Shown here: positions 37,701-49,600 of the stretch, piece after piece
Layout: each line of letters starts with the position of its first letter
Numbering within the stretch: position 1 is the first letter of the stretch
NCBI GenBank assembly: GCA_030737835.1
Contig: CM060848.1
Coordinates: forward strand, 21,243,309-21,307,308
From: Acorus gramineus
Taxonomy: Eukaryota > Streptophyta > Magnoliopsida > Acorales > Acoraceae
Direction: 5' to 3'
Length of the DNA stretch: 64,000 nt
Translations under genes and position numbers: made by a program
Notes under the pieces: generated by a model
What the model was told of the DNA's origin: nothing
The model's input: the letters and a program-made list of their open reading frames with translations, nothing else
Database searches by the model: none

Positions 37701-38981
37701 CTGTCAAATGTTTGAAAGGAGAGTCCATGTTGTTTAATTTTATGGAGACTCCACATAATAAAGATTTTCTTCAAATTGGGAATCTGATGGAATGTAAGGG
37801 AAATGGTTCCACGTTCTTGTGCAATCGGAACATTTAGGGCTAGTTTGTTGGAACACCTGGGTAAATGACGTTTGAAACCTTCCATTTCTATGGTCATTCT
37901 TAAGCATCACTGGAAAATTTTCATTTATTTATCCTTCCCACAGAATCTATTAGAATTAGATTCCTAGGGAAGGAGGAATTCTCCTTCTAAACCAGATATC
38001 AAACTGACCTTTACTTTAACGAAGTAGGGATATCATTATTGTACTATGAAAACGACATTTTAAACTCTGAATTACGTTGAGGTGTTTTCTTGTGACATTA
38101 TGTATAGATGAGTAATATACATGTTCATCAATTTATGATTGTTAATACAGATCCCTCGCTTGCTAATTCACCATGTTTAAAAAATTGACCCTTGATTATG
38201 ATGACTGGCAAATATAAAAAAGCATTTAACTGATTCTTGTCTTGTGCTCTAATGATGTCTGATGAGTAGTGAGCGACTTTGTGAAAATTTTTAATTCATT
38301 TCGTCATTGATTATAAGAGAATTTTTTTTTCTGTTATTTGTTTTCTCTAATTTTTCTTTCTACCAGCGGGAGCTAGACTACCTCTTCTTCAATGTCCAGT
38401 ATGACAGTGCAAATAGATGTAAACTTTACATTCATGGATGATCATAGTCCTACATATAGTCATAGATGCTGGTAGTATGACCAACAGTTTTCAGCCATAA
38501 TTTCATCACTGTGATCATGGGCATTGTAGATGATAATCCATTATATCTCCATGGATGACTCTTGACCATACCTAGGAGTAGGCTTGAGAATTTAGATAAT
38601 GACTGACAAAAGATTGGCTTTGGAAAAACATTCAAAGCTCAGTTCGCTGACCACCTACCTATCTAAAAATGAGAGTGGAATTAATGCTAGTAGCCTCACT
38701 TCATCTTTATGTCAACTTAGCATTCTATTTGATTTTCATAATGCGGTCAGTACATCCATAATTTTGTGAGATGATCAAATTTCATGGATTTACAGGTACT
38801 AGGAGCTGCAGGTATGCTAAACACGGGAAGGCATCCGGGACAGCTGAAAGATGACGTGACATCACCCGGAGGGACGACCATCGCCGGAATCCGAGAGTTG
38901 GAGAGAGGAGCATTCCGGGGGACCTTGATGAATGCCGTCGTAGCTGCAACCGAACGAAGTAGAGAACTCTCAGAGTCGTAA
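34775..38981 (+). CDS. P5CR: Pyrroline-5-carboxylate reductase
   Basis: NAD(P)H-dependent enzyme that reduces delta-1-pyrroline-5-carboxylate to L-proline, the final step of proline synthesis, which is often increased under drought and salt stress. Exons: 34775-34978, 35120-35168, 36141-36232, 36761-36833, 37011-37131, 37413-37518, 38796-38981; all phases close to 276 aa, a normal plant length. The Rossmann motif [12 protein letters not shown] is at 16-27. VVVLAVKPQ follows in exon 2, [13 protein letters not shown] in exon 4, and [18 protein letters not shown] in exon 6. The C-terminal P5CR signature [19 protein letters not shown] is at about 235-253. There is no clear targeting peptide beyond an Ala-rich start, which suits a cytosolic enzyme. 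The start codon is the first ATG after a GAAGAAGAAG leader, and exon 1 is GC-rich. Confidence 0.97.
35212..35600. repeat. 197-bp tandem duplication in P5CR intron 2
   Basis: Two diverged units spaced 197 bases apart share TTATGGGTTCTTT, GGCAC, TTAGAAGTA, ACATTGGAT, TGCACTTATT and GTGGCT in the same order. A separate 35-bp duplication lies at about 35838-35905 (GATGGTTTGGGTGAT, spacing 35). Both are intronic and non-coding. Confidence 0.75.
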
Positions 38982-39172
38982 AACCGTCCAGGGAAGGTGA
39001 TGATCCATGAGGAATCAAAAGCCAGTGGCACAATTTTAGTAGAACTGTTTTAAATTTATGATGGCAGAGTCAGTGGTTTCTTTCCGCTCTGTTGTTTTTG
39101 CAATAGGATTCCTGGTATATGATTGTATTCCAGATAATTTTTTGCTTATCACACTGAATGATCACTTTTCAC

Positions 39173-39350
39173 TAGGGATATCAATGGATCGGATTGGAGT
39201 CAGGTTTTGTGTAACCTGAATTCAACACAGTTTCACGATATCTGATTTCATACTAGTCTCATCCAGTCACGGGTTTTACATCATGAAATCCATCCTGGAC
39301 CGTCCTATTTAGGACAGGTCAGATTGGATAGATCGGTTTTTATAGATGGC
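39173..39350. mobile_element. Partial hAT-like element, related to the 40564 copy
   Basis: It starts TAGGGATATCAATGGATC and continues with GGATTGGAGTCAGG and GGTTTTACATC-like words also present in the intact element at 40564. I could not find its right end or a target duplication, so it is probably truncated or decayed; the end given is approximate. Confidence 0.55.
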
Positions 39351-39956
39351 ATGACTATATATATATAAAAAAAATTACATCACATATATATGTATTTTGT
39401 AATATAAACTGATTAAATGCTTTAAAATACATAAAAACATAAATTGTTCATTGTAACATTATCATGTAAAACAGTTGAAATTCCATTAAAAAATTCCAAA
39501 ATATATAAGATGAAATAATTTTTTAAAATCAAATTTAATATGAACCATAATAGAGTTTGTAAAGTGAAATAATATTAGCCCAGCACATTTTAAACCAGCC
39601 AAAAGAGACATGTCTTCTTAGTTCTTATCCATCTTGAATGATATTGAAAAGAGTGTTGTTCCCCAGTTTTTTTTAGCCCCAATTTTATATATATATCGAT
39701 GGAAAATCACTGAAGCATATATTTACATTAACGACATTTATGCTCCAATAAAAATTTTTACATTTATCAAAAAATGCATCCATGAAATTCATGGGAGAAT
39801 ATATGTCATTTTTTATACAAACATGTACTTCATTAAATGAAGTATATTATTATTAAAATATAAAAAATGGGTTGTATGTAATCCATCTATCTATCTACTA
39901 ATGGGAAATGTTTTCAATTGCGTGTAACACTATTTTACATATTTATCCCTAATAAA

Positions 39957-40170
39957 TTTGTTAAAGTCTATTATTATCCAAAACTAATATTTAATCCCCT
40001 AATCTTATATTATAATTTTAAATAGATAATTAGATTTTATAAATCAACCGAATTCAACTTTGTAACTCTTCTTATTTGTTAAAGTCTATTATTATCCAAA
40101 ACTAATATTTAGTCTTTTAATCTTATCTTAGGATGTTAAATAGATAATTAGATTTTATAAATTTATCTAT
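39957..40170. repeat. 119-bp tandem duplication
   Basis: Copies begin at 39957 and 40076 with TTTGTTAAAGTCTATTATTA and share the following CCAAAACTAATATTTA and AAATAGATAATTAGATTTTA. There are a few differences between copies. It is AT-rich and non-coding. Confidence 0.85.
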
Positions 40171-40563
40171 ATTCTATTCAAAATTTTAATGTCAATATAC
40201 TTAAATGATAATATTAAATATTCAACAAATCTATCTTATTGAATTTATACAAAGGGCTTAATTAAATTTTTTTTATAGAAACATATGGTTAAGTTACACT
40301 TATAAGATTGAATTTCAACTTATAAGTGCTTTTTTAAATCTATTTATATATTGTTTAAACCTTTTTAGCCAACTTTTTTTTTAACATTTATGTTTTTAGA
40401 CATGTATATTAATAAAAATAATATTAATAAAGCATATAGATTTACTTAGATTGGATTTAAGTAAATGTACAATCAATTGGATTAGTAACCAAATCCCTAA
40501 CGACGATAAAAGAAATCTTAATAACTTTCTTAAAATAAAAAATTTCATACGGTTTCATATAAG

Positions 40564-41369
40564 TAGGGATGGCAATGTGTCAGGTTGGAGTCGGGTTTAA
40601 CTTCATTCACCCTGGATTTTACAATTTAAAATTTATATCAACTCTATTACATTTCGAGTTTTATATCTTGAAATTCATATCCGCCCCATCTCAACCTGTT
40701 TAAAATGAGTTGGATTGCTCGGTCCCTATAATTAATATAATAAAAAATTATATAACAGATTAAATTATTTTTTACATGAATGAGGATTACATTCATAAAA
40801 AAATTTCAATTTGTTTTTACATAAAAATGCTAAAATCTCAAAATACATAAAACATAAATAGTTTATGACACCCATTACATACAAGATTTTGAAGTTAATT
40901 AAAATATTTTTTAATACATAATATAAATAGTTCATTCGAAATTACATACAAGATCAAATAAATATTTTTTTTGACTTATATGTAAAAAGATAAAATATTG
41001 TAAAATATCAAACATCTTTTATTTTGAAGGTGAGACTGATTGATTTTATTAAGGTGATGTATTTTGAATTTTCTCCCTGAGATTAGTGAGAATGAATGGA
41101 TAGAGGAAAGAGAATGATAATAGTTGAGTTTTAATTTTTAACTTTGTTAGGAAATAATTTCATGTATAGTTTATAAATCCTAATGACTAAATATAGATCA
41201 GATTCACAGGTTAGGTTGGATTTTAAATATAAAAAACCCAAACCCAAGCCATGTATTACATGGGTCGGGGCGGGGTGGAGCGGATTTGAAAAACATGGAA
41301 TCCAAATCTAACCCGATAGGTGCGGATCGGGTCCGGTTACCAATAAAACCCAACCCATTGCCATCCTTA
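40564..41369. mobile_element. hAT-like non-autonomous element with 8-bp duplication
   Basis: 806 bp. The left end is TAGGGATGGCAATG and the right end, in reverse complement, TAAGGATGGCAATG. Flanks are CATATAAG (40556-40563) and CATATAAT (41370-41377), 7 of 8 identical. The terminal regions carry GGTCGGGT-type words and the middle is AT-rich. No transposase is encoded. The 8-bp duplication and TAGGG ends fit the hAT superfamily. Confidence 0.85.
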
Positions 41370-43588
41370 CATATAATATCCCATTTGGATCATGTCATTC
41401 ATGGATTTTGATTCCATGTGATACCAGGAAAGTATGTAAAATCCAGTGTTTGGTTAGCGATAATCTTGATAGTAATTGTAGATCCCACTGGAATTAAAAT
41501 GAAAGCACGTGAGATAATAGGGTGGTATCAAATTTCTACTCTTTTGTTGTGGTAATTTCAATTTTCACCAAGAATATTAAATTATATTATTATTCTACCA
41601 TTTACATATTAATTAAATTACTATCTAAATTTTTTCTAAAATAAATGGCCTCTCTTTATTTACCCACCGTTTATATATTCGTTTTAATTTTATATAATCA
41701 GTTTTTTTTATTTATTTTCGTTAAATATTTATAAAAATATTTATAAAAATTGACTCCTTTTTTATAATTATGATATAGATAAATAAATAAATTTTGCAAG
41801 TATATGTATAATAGTAAATGCATTTTAGACATTTAAACCAAAATCCTTATAATTTTACCTGTGTGAACTAAACATTAGAAAATAATTCTTTAGATAAATC
41901 TAATAGCAAACCAAACAATCTGAAAAAATTATAATTCCTGATAAAATGATTCCTGATAAAGTAATTCCATGAAAAAAAATTGACACAAAACCAAACCGGC
42001 CTAAGAAGCATATTCATTCCCCTCTCCCCATCTACATCTCCCTCTAACTATTCTATATCCTAATCAAATGCCATTTTTTCACATTCATTTTTTTAACAAA
42101 TCTCACAAAAAAACTTTCTTTAGAACAAAAAAAAACCTCTCGGATATAAATTCAAATTCATTCCTCCCTTCCCATCTATACTTACAAGCCCTCTACAAAA
42201 GTCATTCCATTTTTTTTTTTTTTTTGCAACATTATATGATATTATAGTTAGATTGGTTATATTTAATCATTTACTATATCTTTTTCAAAAATTTTGTGGG
42301 TAAATATGAATGAATGATTGTAGGACAAAAAAAAAAAAATTATTTAAATTATGGGCATCACATCTATACATTCATTTGTTACTTGAATATATGAGTAATA
42401 GGCGACGCCACATGTGTGACTGTGGCGTCAATTGACCCTGTTCAATTTTTTTATAAATAAAACATTACCCCACTTGAACCTAAAACCTTGACTCAAAAAA
42501 AAAAGTGAGACTGGCTAGGGTAACACATGTTGTGGTGGGTCTATAATTTTTTCTTAAACAATCAACCCCACATCCGCATTGATCTAAAACCTTACCTTAT
42601 TTTATAAAAAAAAAAAAACCTATTTGCTTCTAAGATTAGCGTTGATTTTACCGGTTGTGACTATAAGCCTTGAAAGAGTTTTTTCAAGAATTAATGAGAG
42701 TGGAATTAATGCTAGTAACCAAAGATCATCATTTGGTTTGAAGCCCAAAAATCTGCCCCGTTCACAAGCTAACCCAGCCCGGACTTGACCCACGGGCTGG
42801 CCCGTAGATCCATGTGGGTGAAAGAGGGGTATGTGGCTAGAATCACATTAAATAAATTTTAATATTATAAATTTTGATATTATTTTAGTATTAATAAAAA
42901 TGTACAATATGAAATTGAAAATTTTTTATTTAAAATCTGGAATCGGAGGCCGGCGTGCAGGGCCTGGGCCTGGTTGCCCGTCGCCGATGCCTGCCATTAG
43001 TCCCTGGAGCATATATATTCAAACCTCCCCCCCCCCCCCCCTTTGATTATTATCCCACCCCATATATATATATATACCAATCTTTTACACAGTAAAATCC
43101 CACCTCACCTTTGCTGATCTTCCACATCGGCGCAGCCGTCCTGATTTTCCTTTCGTTTTCTATTGAAAAACACAAGTGACCCATCACATGTTCGACGATT
43201 TGCATACAAAAAGGTGTCCGCGCCCGCGCCGGAGGAGGCTGTCCACGGGCCAGCCCTGTCGGCCCACGAAAGGCTGCTGTGGAGGCACGAGGAGCGGAGG
43301 AGGAGCTATGATGCCCTTATTGGGTTCGCTACACGTCGATACCGGCGAAGACGGGACAACGGGGAGGGTTCAAAATGCCGGTCCGGCTCGGGCTGGGGAG
43401 TGGGTTCCTCTCCTTCCAAGAAACAGAATTTTCATATTTGAGAGGGGTGGGGTGAGTAAGGGGTGGAAATAAATACTGTCAGTTACCAAACAGTGTCTCC
43501 TCTCACTCACTATCATTCTTTCTGCAACACGTCCTCCTCCCCCATCCATGCACCGTGCCACGTCATCAAACAACCAAACCCTTCTCTG

Positions 43589-43625
<37 letters not shown>

Positions 43626-43632
43626 AACACAC
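43589..43632 (+). repeat. CT/CA microsatellite in the OSCA leader
   Basis: A CT run followed by a CA run ends about 38 bases before the ATG at 43670. Pyrimidine-rich microsatellites are common in plant 5' UTRs. Length variation here could affect expression; that is inference. Confidence 0.85.
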
Positions 43633-43669
43633 TTCGAAAGGGAAAAAAAAAATAAAAAGGAGACGATCG

Positions 43670-46600
43670 ATGAACCCAGAGAGCTTGCTAGCGTCGGCGG
43701 GGATCAACATAGGGCTGGCCGTGCTCATCCTCTCTCTCTTCTCCGTCTTCAAGAAACAGCCCTTCAACGCCCCCGTCTACCTCGCCTCCTCCTCAGATGA
43801 CCCGTCGTCCGCCTCCCGATTCGACTCCTGCTTCTCGCTCCGCCGGCTCCTCCCCTCCGCCTCCTGGATCAGGGACGCGTTCCGGGTGTCGGAGGATGAG
43901 GTCCTCCGGACTCGCGGGCTCGACGCGCTCGTCGTCCTCCGCCTCTTCAAACTCGGGTCAGTTACTTACGTGTCGATCTGATAATGCGTGTTTGTGTTTC
44001 TGGGTAATTTGTAAGCCCCGATTGGGTAGTAATAAATAATTATTTCAGTATAAGTAAAAAAATAAGTTTTTTTTTTTTTTTCTATTGTGTTTTTACTTTT
44101 TAGTTACTTGTTATCAGGAAATGTAATAATGAAGTTTTTATTGTTTGATTGATAACAAAGAATGAGATGTAAATATTTATTTATAAAACATAAAAATTTA
44201 ACATGTGATTTCTTTGATTTAATAGACCTGATTTAATAAAGGTGATAACAGATGATTTGATATGTGTATCCCTTTATACCGATTGAATTAATTAAGTGGA
44301 ATAATACAATTCTAAAGGGAATTGGTATATCAATACGAGCTTATTCTCACTATTTCTAGCATAGATATACTTATTTATTCCTTGCAAACAAATAATTTTT
44401 TTGATCTTATTCTTCTCTATTCCTCTTCTACTCTCCCATCCAAACAGGGGGTTAAAAGAATAATGTTAGAGACAGCCCTGTAGATAATCTGTTTTGATTT
44501 TTTTTTTTAATAATAAACATTATATATACTTTGATAAAAAAATATATATCATTTTATTTTAAATTAAATGACTTTTTTAACAAATGTAGATACATACTTC
44601 CCTGAACGATCATGGAGAGCAACATCACTAGAAAAAATGAATATGAAGATCAGTGTTATTTTTGGAGGCTCCAAAGTCCAGAGAAACCCCCCCCCCCCTC
44701 CTGAGACTGGAACCCCACCCCTTTTTGTTTTTGTTTTTGTTTTTTTGGGGTGGGGGAGGTAAGGGAGGAAACAATAGAGGGAGAGAGAGAGAGAAAGAGG
44801 GGATCGGGAGGGAGGCAGAGGTGGCGGCGGCGGGTGGAGGAGGTGGCTATCTGCCATCCTCCAGCCATCGCCCTCCCCACCACCGCTGCCCCCTCCTCTC
44901 TCTCTCTCTCTCTCCCCCCTTTCTTCTCCTGACACCCTCCACCTCCACCATCTTCTCCACCCACCTCTGCCACCCTCTGGTCCACCTCCCCCTCTCTTCC
45001 TATTTTTTTTTCCACCCCCCTCCAAAAAATGGGGGTGGGGTGGCGTTACATCCTTATATGCACTGGGTCTACCCTCCATTTTGTTTTGTCCTGCATGTTT
45101 AAGTGATTAAAAACATGCTTAACTGAATATGTAGATGCTCATGCAGATAATTTAAGATGGCCACCTTCATTTTGTATTGTATTGCGTGTTTAATGTAGCT
45201 TTCGGTTCCATTTTTGGAGAGATGGATTTATAAATTCTATTTGTCGGAAATCTATCTTATGAGACCTTGAAATCTAAAATTTGCTTTTTAAGAGCCATCT
45301 TCCAATTTCCATGTTTGGGGAGATAGATTATGTTCTGTAACCACATGTTTATTGTAGCCTTTAGATTCACTTTTGGGGAGTTGGATTTTTAAATGATACT
45401 TCTTGGAAAATGTACATCTTATACACTTAGCCCCCGTTTTGGATAGAGAATTAAGTTATTATGAGGTTAATGATTATTCTAGTATAAATAAGGATAAAAT
45501 GATTTTTTGTTTAGTTGTGTTTTGAATTATTTTCGTTGGAAACATAATGATAAAGTTTTTGGTGTTTGGATAAAATGTGAATAAGATGTAGATAAGAATT
45601 TATAAATAGTGAAAAAATGATGATGGTTGATTTGACAATTGATTTATAAGAAGTGATGACAGTTGATTTAACAGTGGGTCCACATATTCTTTTGGGTTAA
45701 ATATCATGTTCTATGGTTGACTGAAATCCATATATCATTTTATACAAGACATACAAATTCTCATTTATTATAGTCTTCTAAACACTCATTTTGAGGATAT
45801 TATGATTAATTTTGACTTATTCCATCCCTATTCTCCAACCAACCGTTGGCTAAAATTTTAAAATCTGCTTTCTAACAGCCATCTTCTCGTTGTCATGTTT
45901 GGAACAACTTTGAGCTAAAATCATATTTTTTTGGGATAAAGTCATATGCTAATATCAGGTTGTGGCTACATAGCAACATGAAAGTTCCTTAAACTTTTTG
46001 TGTTATTCGATATGAAGTATTACTATGGATCATAATTTCTTTCAGCTCGTGTTTCTTATTTATCAGGGACAGCAGGATAACAATTGATGTTGGTGTTAAA
46101 TTGGTTGGCAAGAAAGTTATACACCCCCCCCCCCCCCCCCACAAAATAAAAATAAATAAAAAACCATTAATATTTCTTGTGATGGCTTGTCTCTGTATTC
46201 TTCCTCTCAAATTAATGTGCCTCCTCTTTTGATTATCTGCAATTTGTAATATTGATTAATTGAATGAGTTTGTTGGTCTCCGATCTAACTTCAACTTGAT
46301 TGAATGTTCGTTCGTAGGATCAAATTTTTCATGGTATGCTCTGTCGTTGGATTGGTGATTCTTGCCCCGGTCAATTGCATGGTCTACTCTGGACCATCAC
46401 AGAGCAAATTGTCTCATTCCATGGATTCCTTTACTATTTCCAATGTTAAGAGCGGGTCTAATAGGTGAGGCTTTCTTGATACTTTGGCAGTGTTTGTGGA
46501 TAAAGTTGACGACTTAGAATATAATTTTTTTGGGGTAGTGTTAGTAAAAAAATTATGCAGCTCTATTTTTATAATTATTGCCATGGATTTGTGGATTTAT

Positions 46601-49600
46601 TTGTTAGTTAATGTGATTTGTGTAACTTGTGCTGCTTCCTTAAGTTGTTATCGTGTTTGTAAATCTTTTATTAGTGTTGATGCAGTGATTTCTTATTAGG
46701 ATTCAACCTTAGCACCTGTAGGACATTGGCGAAAATAACAAAACACACAATCAATATGCAGATTTTACTTGGTTTTGCAACTTGACTACATTTACGGAGG
46801 AAATGGTTCACTATATGAAGTAATTAAAATGCCAAAAATTGTCAGCCTCTCTCCTCACCACTCTCTTTCTCACAAAGCATCCTTGTGTGGCCACATTTAT
46901 GATCATCCCCAGTAAGACAATTCTAGTGCCTTTTATGAGTGTCGCTTGGTCTTTTGGATTCAGATTAACTAGTCACTCGTGGCTGCATAGAATGCTCTTA
47001 CAAAAATCTAGGTATTGTGTATCTATTTCTTATGAGATTAAACATCTCTACATATTAAACTAGACACATTTTATTCCAAGTTCAATTTACGTTTGATGGT
47101 TAATAAAATTTGTCCATTAATCACCATAGTCTTGAGATTTTTTTTTGAATTTTTCTTACCATCTTAAAAATGTTATGCAAAGAACTTACCTGGATATCTT
47201 TCTTTTTTTTGCAGGCTTTGGGTGCATTTTTCATGCTTATATGTGATATCTTTCTATGTTTTGTTCTTGTTGTATAAGGTGAGATTCCCATCCAGGTACT
47301 TTATGAAAAGCCACTGGCATAAAGTGGTGAAATAAAAACTTATCTACTTGCATACTAATTATTGAATGATTATTATTTGTTTTTTTTCTCTACATACAAT
47401 TTGTGTCTCCTTTGGTTTGTCAAATATTTTTTCTTTATATGGCCTTCCACACCACCTTGACACTTGGGTATGTATGCATTTCTCCTTTTGCTATAAAATG
47501 CATGAAGGCTGAATCTATAGGTGGTTAACATTTTAATCACGTGTTTGAATTTAAAACAATACCCTACTACATCTGTTCTAGACCTATTTCCTTATCCTCA
47601 ATGAGTAGCTTCTGCAACTTCTGGACAACTCATGTCTAATCATGTCTCATGGAAAACTAAAGGTTAGTTTGATTATTAGAGTTAGGCACCCGCACCCTAT
47701 GATTTGCTGAGGGATCTGAAGAATTTGATCTGCTAAAAAATTAATTGTACTTTACTGATGGTTTTATCTATGTAGGAATACAAAAGTATAACACAAATAA
47801 GGATCCAATACATCTCTAATGTTCGGCATCGTCCCGATCAATTTACCATATTGGTTCGTGGAATTCCAGTTTGCCTGGATCATGACGCTCGTGGATGTTC
47901 TGTGGATCACTTCTTCTCCAAGCACCATCCGTATACCTATCATTCTTATCAAATGGTATATGATGGAAACAATATAGAGGACTTGATGGTAAGGGCACTA
48001 AATTTGCATGGGCTGAAAGTTTGTCCTTTTTTGTGTGTTGTTTAAACTTGCTGATATGGAAACATATTGCTATTACATGATGACTTTGCGCCCTTGAACT
48101 TCATATACTTGATATATTCTGAAATTCATTTTTTTTTCATATAATTTGTGTTATTTGTCCTTGTGTTTTTCTTCCTTATGAAAATTACTAACAAGATAGC
48201 CAGATCATTTTTTTGTAGAATATCCTTTTTTTTAAGAGGTTATTCATCACCTTCAAAAATGTAGCCTATGCAGCTTTTCATTATTTTTAAATTTTAATTT
48301 GATTCCCTTCATATATTTTAATGTTATGTTTTTCAATACTAAATTGAACTTATTGGGTATTTTCGAACCATGCAATGGCTAGAATTATCATGCATGTGTT
48401 TAGGACACACTATAGTGAACTCTCTTGTTAACATCAACATGAAATCCCTCTTGCTAATAATTCAATATGCTTCAAACCATTACATGTATTAAGTTTCTTG
48501 CCACTAGAATATTTTTCTATACCCCAATTTTCTTTTCAATTCTTCGTTCACCCAGTTGCAATTATCCCTTGCTGGTAAGAAATGGTTACATATCAGAAAT
48601 ATGAACAATTAGTACCAGTTCCGTGCAATGCATGTTGTTGCAATATTGATATTGTAACTGTAAGAAATCTTGTTCCATGCACAAACCCATTGTTTCTATT
48701 CCATATTCCCTCTCGTCAGTGCATGCATTATTTTTTCCTTGTATTGTCATATAAGAGTTAAGTTATAGAGCTTTTTTATGGATAAGCTGGGCTGCCTGGA
48801 CCTGTTAGTCACCATCATGTTCTCAATTGCTGAGTTATACTCCAAAATAGTAGGTTATAATCATCCTATAATTGGTGGTAAGATAGCTTGAGTCAAGGTC
48901 CCTTGGATGTAAATATTCTTGTCAACCATTAAAATATGTACTTCCTTTACGTTTTTCACTATAATTCTTCAGAAAATGCAACTTTTTTTTTCCTTTTCTA
49001 GCATTTTTTTTTCCATCCCAACTCTATCACAACACCCATCATTATACAAAGATGCTCCATGCATACAACTTTTAACTGAGGAGTTGAGCCCTGGAAATCT
49101 AGACAAATTTCTCTAGGTCGTTTGATGGAAGATGTGGTAGTGAGTCAGGATAAAAGGCTCATTTCATGGCTGTACACTTATGTAGCAAATTTCCTGATGA
49201 CAATAATTATGTTTCTATATTTAATTTTCAAAAACTTCCATTAGTAGTTTCTGTTGTAACGAAATGCAAATGATTCCACTATGGACATATTTTCCTTTCT
49301 ATTTCATGTTTCTTTCAGAGATATTATTCAATTTTGTGAACTTTACAAACTGCTTATATATAATTATATTTAGTGTACTGCAGCTTCCATTGAAAACAGA
49401 ATTGAGAAATTGCGTCAGAGGACAGTGGCTAAAAAGAAAAATTGTGGCTCCATACTTTGTGGTTTATGCCAAGAAGACATTGGACATCTAGAAATCTTTG
49501 AAAAAAAGCTTCAAGTTATATATCATGACATATGCCTTCTACAGTGTGAAAACATACTTGAGCAGCAGGTAATTGTGGAAGATTATTTTTAGTGGCAGTG

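Larger units (their letters stand above)
38982..43669. other. Intergenic region between P5CR and the OSCA-like gene
   Basis: About 4.7 kb with no supported gene. It holds two related hAT-like sequences (39173 onward and 40564-41369), a 119-bp tandem duplication (39957-40170), a 9-bp inverted repeat GACGCCACA/TGTGGCGTC at 42404-42429, and a C15 run at 43027-43041. An alternating TA tract near 43060-43078 could act as a TATA region for the next gene. A GC-rich open frame at 43163-43441 has no recognised domain. Confidence 0.55.

Noticed and set aside
44564-45102. Overlapping frames of 119-171 codons in OSCA intron 1
   Set aside because: They are low-complexity Pro/Gly/Arg products of a purine/pyrimidine-biased block and lie inside an intron whose flanking exons splice in phase.
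47989-49373. Possible missing exon of the OSCA gene
   Set aside because: Using the acceptor TTTAG at 49371-49373, exon 4 joins exon 5 in phase with no gap in the expected family alignment.
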